Assembly (NCBI GenBank): GCA_905221605.1
Contig: CAJNDS010001213.1
Span: forward strand, 626,879-690,878
Length of the DNA stretch: 64,000 bases
DNA from: Symbiodinium natans
Taxonomy: Eukaryota; Sar; Dinophyceae; Suessiales; Symbiodiniaceae
Reading direction: 5' to 3'
Shown: in pieces, positions 18,485 to 28,820 of the stretch
How the letters are laid out: every line of letters starts with the position of its first letter
Position numbering within the stretch: position 1 is the first letter of the stretch
The notes under the pieces: generated by a model
What the model was told of the DNA's origin: nothing
What the model saw: the letters and a program-made list of their open reading frames with translations, nothing else
Databases searched by the model: none
Made by a program: the position numbers and the translations under genes

Positions 18485-20828
18485 TTACAGCGAACTTGAT
18501 CGCCCCAGAAACTTCGCCCAAGGCTCAAGAAGTTCACCCAAATCCAGACGCACTCGGTTCCAGACGCCAAATTTGGACTGCAACTCCGGGGATGGCGCCG
18601 GACTTTCTGGATCATTCAGCCGGCTCAGGCTGTCCGCCTCCACGTTCCTCTCGCCCGCCATATGCGACATGTCCAACGTCACACCAAGATCCAAGCAAGC
18701 GCTTGCTAGTGTCATCAAAGCGAACGACAAAGTACCCGAAGTAGACAAGCCCTTGCTGCACGAGGCCACCACCGCCAAGTTGTCTCCAAACTGACGCAGG
18801 CGAACTGCGTGCGTGAACTTCCCACCAACTATCTTTGCACGCGCCAAGACGAGCGCCAGCTGCGCCAATGGCTCCAGCGCGCAAATCGCTTCCTGCAGCC
18901 TCTCTGGGCAGGCCCAGGCTGAAGGCAACTGACCACCCTTAATTTCCAAGTGGAACCACCGAAGCTGACCACCAGAGCAGAACCAGCCTCCCAATCCGGC
19001 CACGGACGCCCCGGCCCAGGCATCTGCTGCTCCGTTGTTAAGGACAACCTCGCCAGCCCAAGAAAAAGAGTTGTCGCGGAAAGCCCTCTGCAACACTGAC
19101 ATCGCCGCCAAACAGACCTGGTCCAAGTCCAGATTGGCCGTCCAGACAGAGAAGCGCACCCAGACTTTCCCGGTCAACACGCGAGGCTGCCTAAGCAGCC
19201 TCTTCGCCTCCACCACCGAGCCGACGGGCTGCTTGCCAATTTCGCAAAGCCTCCATCCCTTCTGGACATCGCTCGTCGACGCAGCACGTTGTACCACAAG
19301 CCCGTCCTCCAGCAAGAGAGACAGCTCTTCGAGCTGACCCCATTCCAGGCACTGCAAGCGCGCTCCAGGCCTGTTCAGTCGCTTGAACAGCGGAGCAAGG
19401 AAGGCCCTCCACACAAGTCGGACCTGAGTGGCCCAAAGCAAGAAGCCTAGCAGCTGCGCCAGAACGCGGCGAGGGACGCGACGTGGATGTAGTCGCCACC
19501 AGGCCAACTCCCGCAACACTTTGCCCTGCTTGTTCTCCGGCAGCGCCGCCCAGAATCCCGAGATCAGAGTCAGGCGCCAGCCCAAATACGTGAGGTCGTT
19601 TCCGAGGGCAAGCTTCTTCCACGACAGCGGCACCTCCAAAATCTGCAGGATAGCTAGCACAAGCACAACCAACATTGCGAACGCAGCCCGAGGCAGCAAA
19701 AGTAAGAAGTCGTCCACATACACCGCACCGAGGTGCTTGTGGCGAACGAGCATGTGGATGAGCCGCATCAAAAGCGAAGAGAGACGGCTCCACCAGTAAG
19801 CCGACCAAGCGGCGCCAAAGTGATTTACCACGTACGCGTAAAATTCGCCCTCCAAAGAGAAGACAGAGAAACCCACGTCCTCTGCAGCAGTTCTTATGGA
19901 CTTGTGCGCTCCCTTAACATCCACGCAGAATAAAACCCAAGCGGAGCAGTCCACTTCCCCGCCGCACCAAGCTGCAAACCGGTTGAGCGCTGCCGTGAAC
20001 AAGTACAGGGAGGGAACCTCCGCTCTCTCACAGAAACGAGCAGCAGGGCTGGCGCCACTGGCCTTGGAGTCGCCGATCAATCTGTCCTCCTTGCCCGGAG
20101 AGGTCACCACACCCAGCTTGCCGATCGCCAACTCGCCCGGCGGAAAACGCTGCTGCACTGCGGGCAGACCCCCTTCAATGTGAACCATGTAACCCTGATC
20201 CAGCTCCTTCTGAACCAACTCGCGCACTCTGGAACGTTCCCTCTCCGCTGAAGCGTGATTGGCGGTGCACAAGCACAAGTCGCAAACATCGCACACCTCC
20301 TTGCATTCTCGGTCGGAGAGAAGCGGCCACACCCCCGATGGGGGGGATCGGCCGACGCACACCAGTGGGCGCACCACGTCTCAGCACTTCGCACAAGGGC
20401 ACATCCGGATCATCCATACGCTTGGCCAGCGACTCCAATAAGTTCAGCTTGTACGGCGTGAGCTCAAAACGCTGCGTTGCCCAATCCAAATCCACATGTA
20501 ACGCAGAGCAGACGGAAGCCCGCATGGTGTGCACCTCCTCATCTGAGAAAAACGGCCGCTCCAACACTCTGCCCGGTAGAGCTGCCGCCCTACGGCACGC
20601 ATCTGCCGGCATTGAGCCCCAAATCGCACATCTAACACAGGCCAGAGGATCACATAGAGCGAAAGGAGGTGGAACCTGCCAGTCCAGTGTACTCAAGATG
20701 CCTCCCCCATCCTTGAAGAACACTCTATGATACGCAGCGCACGCCGCCGGGTCTGCAGGCTGGCAAGGTTCCTTGCTCACTAGCTCCAACACAGGCATGC
20801 TTCCCTCACTCCCCTCTACCAGGTCCAT
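18485..20828 (-). pseudogene. Retroelement pol: reverse transcriptase plus RNase H, one frameshift
   Basis: The reading frame starts at 20828 (MDLVEG) and changes frame at a C7/G7 run (20340-20346), then stays open to 18485. In the 630-residue downstream frame, RT motifs are LIGDSKASG (about 100-108), CVDVKGAHK (151-159, catalytic Asp153), FGAAWSAYWW (187-196), YVDD (220-223) and the LGNDLTYLGW region (258-267). RNase H signatures follow: Asp near 452, Glu near 496, GDNLAVV (531-537) and SHMAGERNVEADSLSRL (571-587). The upstream part ends in a conserved GAPTGVRRPIPP-like segment that resumes in the new frame. No integrase is visible. The RNase H ending recalls DIRS/Ty3-like elements. The frame break may be decay or a homopolymer error. 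Confidence 0.85.
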
Positions 20829-20849
20829 GCTAGGAGTGAGGAGCTGTCC

Positions 20850-21996
20850 CTAGTCGTCTTTGGCCAATTGCAACAACTTCTCGCACGCCGATCTCCCATG
20901 CTCACCGCTGCCGCAATACTCACACTGATGGAGGAATTTGCAATCTGGGAGTGTGCACTTGCCAGCCTGAAAAGCAAAACACAAGCCTTTCTGGCGCGCT
21001 TTTCCATCACGACCCTTGCCCCCACGCCCCTTGCCGCCAGCGCCACGACCTTTCCCCTTTGACTCCGCACCGTAGGGGGAAAAGCGCTTCTTTTCCGACG
21101 GCAGCTTCGGGCGCGGCTGGAGCCACATGCGAAGGCTATCCCGCACCACCACGGCCTCGTGGATTGCCTTGTCCAAACTGTGACCCTGGCCCAGCAGATC
21201 ATTAAGCTGGCGGCAAAGCTCCGCATCGGCACTCTCAGCTTCAGCCAGGGTCGGCGGCCGCAGACCCATCTCAGATAAGCCCACACGGTGATACAGCATC
21301 ATGAACTTGTTCGCTAAAATTTTTCCGGAAGACAGGTGGCACCAATCAACAAGCGCCCAGGCAACGCTCCGAAGACACAACACCTTCTGGACCGCAAACG
21401 GCGAAGCTGAAATCTCCACCTCGGCCGGATCGACTTGTCCAGTTCCATCCGCCAGCAGGCCCAGCAAGGATTTTTCCTTGGAGCCAGCGCAAGAAAGACG
21501 AGCCCGATCATACTGCACCACCGACAAGATCTGCTTCCAAGGAATGAATTTCAGCTCGGCATTCTTCTTCTGCAACATGATTTGCTTCACGAGTTGCTTG
21601 CACGGCTGGCCATCCGATTCCAGCGCCTCCGCAGGATAGCTGGATTCAAACGCCTTCCAGAGCTGCTTCAGCTAGGGGGACCCCCAGCAAGTTGGAGGCC
21701 TCCGAGTTTACTGCAACTGTCCCGATCTCAGCGTTCGGCTCCGCGCACAGGCTTTTGCAAACAGCGAGCAAGCGTCTCAGTCTGCCGGCTTCCAAACATT
21801 GAAGCACGGATGGAGCAGCCCCTATGTCCACTCCGGCAGACTCCAGAACGGCCCTGAAGGTTTCCTCTGCACCACCCTGTAGTGTCCAGTACAGCTCAGC
21901 CGCCGTAGTGAACCCACGGCTTTGGAGGCGTTACTTCACCTGGTCGCACAAACCCACCTGCGCCACCAGTTCCCCGAACTTCTGCTTGCAATCCAT
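20850..21996 (-). pseudogene. Retroelement gag-like protein with CCCH and CCHC zinc fingers, broken
   Basis: The start is an ATG at 21994-21996, and the stop lies 22 bp before the pol start. An in-frame TAA occurs at 21931-21933 after 21 codons, and the frame shifts between about 21680 and 21646. The intact 3' frame runs 21590-20850 (246 residues). It ends with a Gly/Lys/Arg-rich linker (KGRGAGGKGRGGKGRDGK), a CCCH finger (CFAFQAGKCTLPDCKFLH) and a CCHC knuckle (CEYCGSGEHGRSAC), consistent with RNA packaging. The two disruptions suggest a dead copy. Confidence 0.75.
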
Positions 21997-22090
21997 CGCA
22001 GATCAAGGAAAGCAGAGCACAGGCAAACCAACAGAATCTCAAGACAGCAAGTAAGCTGGCTGGCCCCACTCGGGTTCAATCAAGCTGAAC

Positions 22091-22476
22091 AGGCACGCGC
22101 ACGCCCGAACTGCCGCAACGACTCACACAGAGTTACCAGACCAACGTAAGCACACTCTCGCACGCAGGAGACCAAGTCTCACACTCACAAAAACCTCTCT
22201 ACGAGGTCCCTGCAAACACACGTTTGCCTCGATCTCCCCCTGAGATCAGATCTCACACGAGATCTCCCCGCTGCAGCTCTCTGAGCAGGCACGCGCCCGC
22301 CCGAACTGACGCAACAACTCACACTACAGTAACTAGACAAATGCAAGCACGCGCTCGCACGCAGGAGACCATGTCTCGCACGCACAGAAAACCTCTCCTG
22401 AGGTCCCTGGCAAACACACGTTTGCCCCGATCTCCCCCTGAGATCAGATCTCACACGAGATTTCCTCGCTGCAGCT
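22091..22476. repeat. Two tandem copies of a ~196-bp repeat upstream of gag
   Basis: Copies begin at 22091 and 22287 with AGGCACGCGC and share ACGCAGGAGACCA, GAGGTCCCTG, CAAACACACGTTTG and CTGAGATCAGATCTCACACG in order. Divergence is about 15 percent. They lie just 5' of the gag start on the minus strand, where a promoter or 5' terminal repeat of the retroelement is expected. Confidence 0.7.
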
Positions 22477-22495
22477 TTTGACTGCACCGGGCGCA

Positions 22496-23084
22496 CTACG
22501 CGCCGGACCCACCACACAAAACCTGGGCGCACGCCAAGTGATTGCATGGCTCAAAGGGGGTCGCTTTCAGGGAGGGGTCCTCCTTCCAAACCTGCCAGTG
22601 CAAATCATCGATATCCTTGGAAGGTGCGCAAGCCCTTCTCACAACCCCGCAGTCCAAAATCACAGCAGCATGAAACCTAGCACTCAGGCAGTTCACCACG
22701 TACATATCTTGCAGGAGCTGACCCCTTGAAATTTGATCATCTTCTTCGTCGCAGCAGGCATCCTCGGCCTCCATCTCCTCGGACACGCTAGAGCTGCAAG
22801 AAGAGATGGTCGATCCATCCGACTCATGACTCGGCATCCGTGTCGTCCTCTGACCTTTCCGTTGCACTCAAACCCATAGGGATGGTTTCCAACTTCGCCG
22901 TCTTGAAGGCCAAACGACACTCTGGGACGGGTCTCCGCGCACCCCGCACTTGTGGCGTTAACGGCACCCAACCTCCCCGGATAGCCTGGACCACTGCCAG
23001 CTGGCCCCGCAGCGCAGGAAGCACATCTTCACGCCCATATTTCTGCGCCATAGCTTCCCCAGAATCGCGAGATCGGTGATGGCC
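22496..23084 (-). pseudogene. Unidentified broken ORF running into the assembly gap
   Basis: Two overlapping minus-strand frames look like one protein with a frame change near 22830. The upstream frame comes out of the gap and ends ERSEDDTDAES at 22824. The downstream frame continues with an acidic Ser-rich segment (SCSSSVSEEMEAEDACCDEE) and a Cys/His-containing tail to 22496. I recognise no family. Its GC-rich codons and orientation match the adjacent retroelement, so it may be another ORF of that element or of a neighbouring copy. Confidence 0.4.
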
Positions 23085-23184
23085 NNNNNNNNNNNNNNNN
23101 NNNNNNNNNNNNNNNNNNNNNNNNNNNNNNNNNNNNNNNNNNNNNNNNNNNNNNNNNNNNNNNNNNNNNNNNNNNNNNNNNNNN
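23085..23184. other. Assembly gap (100 N)
   Basis: Exactly 100 N, a conventional placeholder for a gap of unknown size. GC-rich retroelement-like sequence lies on the left and AT-rich polymerase sequence on the right. Any reading frame drawn across it is artificial. Confidence 0.99.
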
Positions 23185-25636
23185 TATCATAATCTTCACC
23201 CATGTATTTATTGTTTGCGTCTGCTTTTCTTAATGATGTTTGACACATGCCACCTCGAAGTCCTTTTTCAAACATTTTATAAATCTCTTCATCTTGAACC
23301 AGTTGTAAGCAAACACCTGTTTTTAAAAGCATCGCGTCCCAACTAAAATTAGGTAATGTGTAATAATGAGCTGGGTCTAAGCCGTAATCTTCTAAACATT
23401 TAGTTCTAAAGTTTTCAAAGACGTCTGTTAATAAAAACACATCTGTTTGCAAATATAAGTCGTGGTATTCTCCCAAGTCTTTTATGTTAAAATGGTTCCA
23501 TATGTGTTTTGCTCTGTCATATTCTTTTTGTTCTATGTTCTGTTCCGTAAGCTGACTATAAAAATCTTCAATTGATGGTAGGGATGTTTCATTAAATTTC
23601 TTAAAATCTGTGAAGTAATCATATGGATAAACGCCCTTATCCGTTAATAAATCTAAATCCTCATCTGATGTTATGTATTTGCTTGTTCTGCTGAATTTGA
23701 AGTTTTCCGTCCAATTTTCGCGCTTATCATTTTCTTCATATTTTGTTAGCTTAACAAGCTTATCTAAGGAAGAAGATAAAAAACTGAACGTATCTTTAAA
23801 CTCAAGCTCTTTAAGACAAAAGGTTATGAACTTTTCGCTGTTTTGTGCAATTACGTTTATTTCTTCTTTTTCCGTGTCTAACTTATCCAAGTTGGATATA
23901 ATTAAGTGCGCGTCATAATTCTTAAGATTATGAAAGAAAACTGGGATTTTGAAATCTTTAAAACAAAAATCAAGATTACATTTTAAGTGTGCTGGACCTC
24001 TATATTGTCCTGTAAAATGACAATGGTCTCTTACCTTCTTTTTTCCGTCCTTTTTGTTATCAAAACAACCGTTACAAATATGACACCTTTTGGCTTCGTC
24101 GTATTCTTTTTGTTCTTTGTCTGTTAAGTCATTCATTGATAAGGGATGTTTTATTACATACATGATTTCTTCCCTTATCTCATTCATGGTTTCGCAGAAT
24201 TTGTTCATGCAATCTTCACCTCTGTATAAGTAAGGCTTACATTCATCGGTTATTGAATTAACAACGTTTAACATAAAACCCGATGGTTTATGTTCCTGAT
24301 ATGTCCCTTTTATACCTTCATCTGTTTGTGTTGTTAAACATTCAAAATCACCGTATATAACATATGGACATTTAAGCTTTTTATAGTGGTTCTTGAAAAA
24401 TGTTTTATCCTTTTCTGGCATCTCTACGTTTTCTACGTTTTGAATGTTATTTGCCATACATCCTTTTATAGTATGTTGCGTTAGTAAGTTTTATTTCTGA
24501 AAGCCTTTCTGACAAAATTGACAATGAAACAGTTTTGTTTTATGTTTGTTTGTCTGAGAACTCATTAATCTCGAATAATCCTTTATCAAAACATAATGAC
24601 TTTTATCATCCTTTTCTAAGCGTAACAGATTTACATGACATGTTGGTCTTAACTTTTTTGTTATTCTGTCTGCTCTTATCTTTTGTTTATCCTCGTCTAT
24701 AACATAAACATTTATTGAAATACTACCTTCATTAATCTCTTCAAAATAATCTATATCATCATTAGAAGCTGGAAAATTAACATCATCCCATTTTAAGAAA
24801 GAGTCATTGTTTTTCAACTTATTATAATGATACATTCTTTCGGGATTGTGATTTTTAAAGATATTGTAAAAATAACATTGAACGCAATATTTGAAACAAT
24901 AATCGTCATCGTTTTTAATGTTGATACATGCCTTCTTTAATGATATCCACTTAGGTAATTCAATATAAGACCCTGCTCTTGTAGGGTCATATTTGTCATA
25001 ATGGATTGTTATTTTCATTATCTTTTTTATTGTTAATCCTGAACGTTTTAATTGTGAGTTTTCTATTTGTTCCTCAATGTCGCCCGCCATGTTGTTTATG
25101 GCTTTGTTTAAATCTTCTTCGTTTAATATGTTGTATCTTCTGCTTCTTATTGTGTGTCTTACTTCATCCTCTTCTGGATGATTAAATGCGACATCCACTT
25201 CTATTAACACTTTCATTTGTTTTTCTTTTTTCAAGTATTCGGTTAATCTTTCTTTTTGGTATTTTAAATAAGATAAACCACGATAACCGTTCAAATTAAT
25301 ATTAGTAATCGAATATGTGTTCGCGTATCTTTTTAGTGCTTGTCTTTCGTCTGTGATTTTTGCTTTTCTTCTTATTGCGTATGATTTAAGGGCTTGTCTC
25401 GTTTTTGCTTGTTGTCCTGCTCTGTGTAGTATCTCATAACGTTTAAAACCTTGAGTTTTAGCAATTGAATTCAATTTGTTGGTTAATTTTGTTGAGAAGG
25501 GTTGTTCTTTATTATATCTGTATTCATTACCATTAATCACTACTTTTTTTAATTCTTTATTACCTCTCTTCTTTATTTCACCGATATTACTACTCAAAAC
25601 ATACTTCATCACGTCGTTTAAACGGGGTTCTACCAT
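23185..25636 (-). pseudogene. polB: Protein-primed family B DNA polymerase (Polinton/adintovirus type), in-frame stop, 3' part lost in gap
   Basis: The first 381 residues (25636-24494) form a basic N-terminal region and end in a CQFCQKGF zinc-finger start. A TAA at 24491-24493 follows. After it the same frame continues for 11 codons, containing the expected finger His and Cys, into a frame of 424 residues up to the gap. From its first Met this part shows exonuclease motif I GDFEC (36-40), a Cys/His cluster of endonuclease-VII type (CHIC 125-128, DHCHFTGQYRG 144-154), Exo II HNLKNYDAHL (176-185), Exo III YLQTDVFLL (335-343) and the family segment LPNFSWDAMLLKTG (368-381). The palm motifs lie beyond the gap. 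One nonsense change is the only lesion seen; readthrough or sequence error is possible. Confidence 0.85.
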
Positions 25637-25803
25637 ATACCTATACCCTATAAGGCTTCAAGTCTTTAAGTCCTTTTGGGTGGTGTTTTTTCTGGGTTTG
25701 GGTGTGGTTTGGGCTGGGCTTGGCGCGGCTTGGGTGGTGCTGGTGGTCGGCGGTTAGGGCGACTGCCCGATAAATAAAGCATACTAAAACCCTAAACACC
25801 GCC

Positions 25804-25866
25804 AAAAAAGGGGCATTGAATATTTTAATAAAACGAAAACAAAAGAATGTGAAATGCCCCTTTTTT
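25804..25866. terminator. Stem-loop upstream of polymerase, copy 2
   Basis: Arms 25804-25817 and 25853-25866, identical to the copy 1 structure at 496-558. It separates the ubiquitin-like gene and minisatellite from the polymerase gene. Confidence 0.5.
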
Positions 25867-26664
25867 AAAACATAGTCCTAACCTAACATAAACCACAACA
25901 ACCCTTCTAAACCGAAAGAACTAAACCACAACAACCCTAAAAAGACTAAACCCTAAACCTCTAAGCGCGTCCCAATGAGAGGAAGAGCCGACACTTTGGA
26001 GACTTCTGCGTCTCAATGATAGGAATAGCCGACGTTGTCCGCGTTTTTAGTGTTTAGGGGATTAGGGCTTAGGGTCTAAACCCTAAACTGAAACCCTAAA
26101 CTAAAAACCCTAAACTAAAACCCTAACCCAAAGGAAGGGCGCACCGTTGCGTCGAACTCGTCGTGGTGAGTGTTCTGCATGTAGACGTCCACCTGTCATT
26201 TTCTTAGTCAAAGTTTTCTTTTCTTATTCAATATCCCTCGGGCGAAGTTGGGGATTTATGATTTTTTGGTGTAGGGTCTATGATATATTTTATTTTGTGA
26301 TTTTGGGTGTATTTTATATGGGAATTTGTGGGTATTTTGGGCGAATATTGCTTTCGGGTCTTTTTTATGCATATGACTACTTGATATTTGTTATTTTGGG
26401 GTTTTGGGGGGTTTAGGATGTAGGATAGAAAGGATTCTGGGATTTGGTGATGCTTCTATTTGGGAATTTGTGGGTATTTTCGGGTGGATATTATTTTTGG
26501 GTCTGTTTTGTAAATATTGTATATCTTAGGTTTAGGGGTTTAGGGATTATAATGCAGAGCTTTGATGTGACACCTGCTTTTTGTGTCTGCGGTCGCACAT
26601 CTCAGTCCCTTGCTGTCATCAACTGCATAGACGACAACAATCCAAGCACCGTTCCCGTGTAGCG
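25867..26664. other. Element intergenic region, copy 2
   Basis: Same content as 559-1356: telomere-like motifs, two 26-bp direct repeats (25967-25992 and 26008-26033) and T/G-rich sequence. No convincing gene. Differences from copy 1 are single bases, for example near 25958 and 26049. Confidence 0.5.
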
Positions 26665-26868
26665 AAGTCCCCCTACTTTGGGCAGTAAAGTCCCCCTACT
26701 TTGGGCAGTAAAGTCCCCCTACTTTGGGCGGTAAAGTCCCCCTACTTTGGGCGGTAAAGTCCCCCTACTTTGGGCGGTAAAGTCCCCCTACTTTGGGCGG
26801 TAAAGTCCCCCTACTTTGGGCGGTAAAGTCCCCCTACTTTGGGCGGTAAAGTCCCCTATTTCGGGTGG
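26665..26868. repeat. 23-bp minisatellite, eight full units plus one degenerate unit (copy 2)
   Basis: Same unit as at 1357-1743 but eight full copies instead of sixteen. The first two units carry GCAGT, whereas only the first does in copy 1. The length difference accounts for the whole offset change between the element copies. Confidence 0.95.
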
Positions 26869-26913
26869 TCTGACTGGCAACGGTGGCGAAATCGCGTAAA
26901 GGGAACTACGCGC

Positions 26914-28107
26914 TCAGAACGCGACACACGAAGCATCGTTGGTCTTGAAGTGCTCATCTGCCGGGGTTGAGATTTCACGTTTGATAAGCTCTTTCTTCAC
27001 GTCTTCCATGAAGCCGACAGCATTGATGACCATTTCCCCGTTCCTGAAGACGCCATAGTGGTCGATGAACATCTCGAACAGTTGGATGGTCATGTCCCCC
27101 TGCAATGCCTCGATAGCCTTGATGCAGTCACCCATTGAGCACATCTTCGGGAAGACAACGGACAAGGCTCTGTGAAGCCTCTCCTCGCTTGTGCCTCTGC
27201 GCTTGCCCTCCGAAACCTTCAGAATGTCAAGGAGCAACTGGAGGTTCTCCACCGACAACTGTTTCAATGCCAACTCGATGAGCGGGAAGTTCACGTTGGA
27301 CTGCAACAACTTTATCTCTGCCATGGACTGACGCATCTCAGTGAGGTAGGTCTGGAAGCTCTCGGGGAAGTCACACGTGGGCGTAAAGACAACCTTGTAG
27401 TCATCGTTGATTTTCTCTTTCAAAGCCGCCTTCGCAGCATCTGGTTTCAGATGCGACTTGATGGTTCGACGGAAGCCTCCTCCAACTCCGCGAATCGAAG
27501 CGTAGACCACCGAGCCGTCCACGATACCAACCTCGCGCAAGCTTTTTCTGGCGTGGTAGGTCTCAAAGAGATTCACGTCGCCGAAGGTGAACATGATGTC
27601 CTTGCCCTGCTTCTGGGAAATCGCGGCATCCTCAAAGAAGCGGTCGCGAAGGTGACCAATGCCACGCATCAACGAAATGCTGATGGAGTATGTCCGCCCC
27701 TGAAACACGATGTTCACCGTCACCTTTGCCTCACGGCTCTCCTTCGTCTTCGCCTTCTTCTCCTCGATTTTCTGCTCCTTCTTCTCTTTGGTCTCCTCCT
27801 TCTTAATCTCGCGAAGGTGCTTGCGAAGCTCCATGCTGACGATGGTCTGCTTTGCCTTCAACGTCTCCATCTGCTTGTCGTAGCGTTTTTTCAAGGTCTC
27901 CTTCTCATCGAGGCTCATCTCCTTCACTGCCTTGGTGAGTGCATTCTCCTCGTCTGTGTTGAAGTCGTCGCTCTCCTCGTCGTCAGTGACATCGGGGGAA
28001 ATGGTAGGAATTGGGTTCTTCTGGTCTTCTGGGTCATCACCACTGCCGCCCGCGGAAGCACTCATGGAAAGCTCGGGGACAATCTCGGACAAAGTCGCCA
28101 TGCTCAA
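26914..28107 (-). CDS. Ubiquitin-like-domain protein with CaaX-like C-terminus, element cargo, copy 2
   Basis: 397 residues, differing from copy 1 by one Lys/Arg change in the charged helix. Domain order: acidic N-terminus (1-60), charged helix (55-125), ubiquitin-like region (128-211) ending RGVGGG, C-terminal region (212-397) ending CVAF. Both copies keep an intact frame while the polymerase of this copy has a stop, which may mean selection on this protein or merely a recent duplication. Release or conjugation at the Gly-rich end and prenylation of the Cys are inferences from motif shape only. Confidence 0.75.
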   Translation of the reverse strand: MSMATLSEIVPELSMSASAGGSGDDPEDQKNPIPTISPDVTDDEESDDFNTDEENALTKAVKEMSLDEKETLKKRYDKQMETLKAKQTIVSMELRKHLREIKKEETKEKKEQKIEEKKAKTKESREAKVTVNIVFQGRTYSISISLMRGIGHLRDRFFEDAAISQKQGKDIMFTFGDVNLFETYHARKSLREVGIVDGSVVYASIRGVGGGFRRTIKSHLKPDAAKAALKEKINDDYKVVFTPTCDFPESFQTYLTEMRQSMAEIKLLQSNVNFPLIELALKQLSVENLQLLLDILKVSEGKRRGTSEERLHRALSVVFPKMCSMGDCIKAIEALQGDMTIQLFEMFIDHYGVFRNGEMVINAVGFMEDVKKELIKREISTPADEHFKTNDASCVAF

Positions 28108-28820
28108 GTGGTAGAAGCAAAGCGAACGAAAGAATGCGGGGATTGTGCTTTGAAAGCCGAATTGCTACCATTGTAAAGCAAATGTGCTCATGCTCACGAG
28201 TTGCTTGTCAATGTCAGAACTGAAAGCATCGACTGACTGAAACGTTAAGACATGCCAGACGTGCCTCTTCGAAGTTGTTGTAGTCGTTGAGCGTCTTCTT
28301 CAAATATGAAACCTTTACCAAAAGGACTAACTATAACACGGGAAGCCCCAGAAGCTTGAGAAGTTGGGAAAAGACTGAAACGAAGAAGGGGGAGATATGG
28401 GGAAGAAATTAGGTTTATTGTTGCTATAAATCATAACAACAACAAACATTCAAACAAGCATATGGGAAGGACTTTAAGAATATAGGAACGCATAAGGTGG
28501 ATAGATTAAATTTTAGGGGTGTTGTTATTTGTAGGTTTTGCGGAATGAATGAGGTAGCTTGTCCTTAGAATCCCCTATGGATAATGGATAAGGCGGGAAA
28601 CGAGAGAAAACGAATGAGGGGATGGTAAAAAGTTGGGGCTAAAAATTCGGCGGGAAATACGGGGAAACTGGGCTTAGGAAATGCAACAGGTAGCGAAAGA
28701 ACATAGAACTAAATAAGGGGGCAGGGTCAAGAAAAAGCAGAGCTGGGGGGCAAGTGGGTAGCGATATAACCCTGAAGCCTTAGCCTGTGAAACCCCCTTT
28801 TACATATTTTTTGGGGGGGG
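28108..28820. other. Element right end, copy 2
   Basis: AT-rich 5' flank of the ubiquitin-like gene, matching 2983-3698 with two or three base changes (for example near 28456). It ends at T6G8 (28811-28820). The sequence beyond, starting TGGGGGTCAAAGGGG, is unrelated to that beyond copy 1. Confidence 0.6.

Larger units (their letters stand above)
23185..28820 (-). mobile_element. PolB/Ubl element, copy 2 (left end lost in gap)
   Basis: At least 5.6 kb. From right to left: T-run/G-run edge at 28811-28820, ubiquitin-like gene, minisatellite, stem-loop, polymerase. Both genes lie on the minus strand. Only two genes are visible. Capsid, integrase or packaging ATPase genes, typical of complete Polintons, would have to lie left of 23185. 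Protein-primed polymerase points to a linear virus-like or plasmid-like replicon. The near identity to copy 1 suggests recent movement or duplication. Confidence 0.75.

Noticed and set aside
22958-23184. Continuation of the polymerase reading frame through the N run
   Set aside because: The frame crosses 100 unknown bases; the residues after it belong to unrelated GC-rich sequence.
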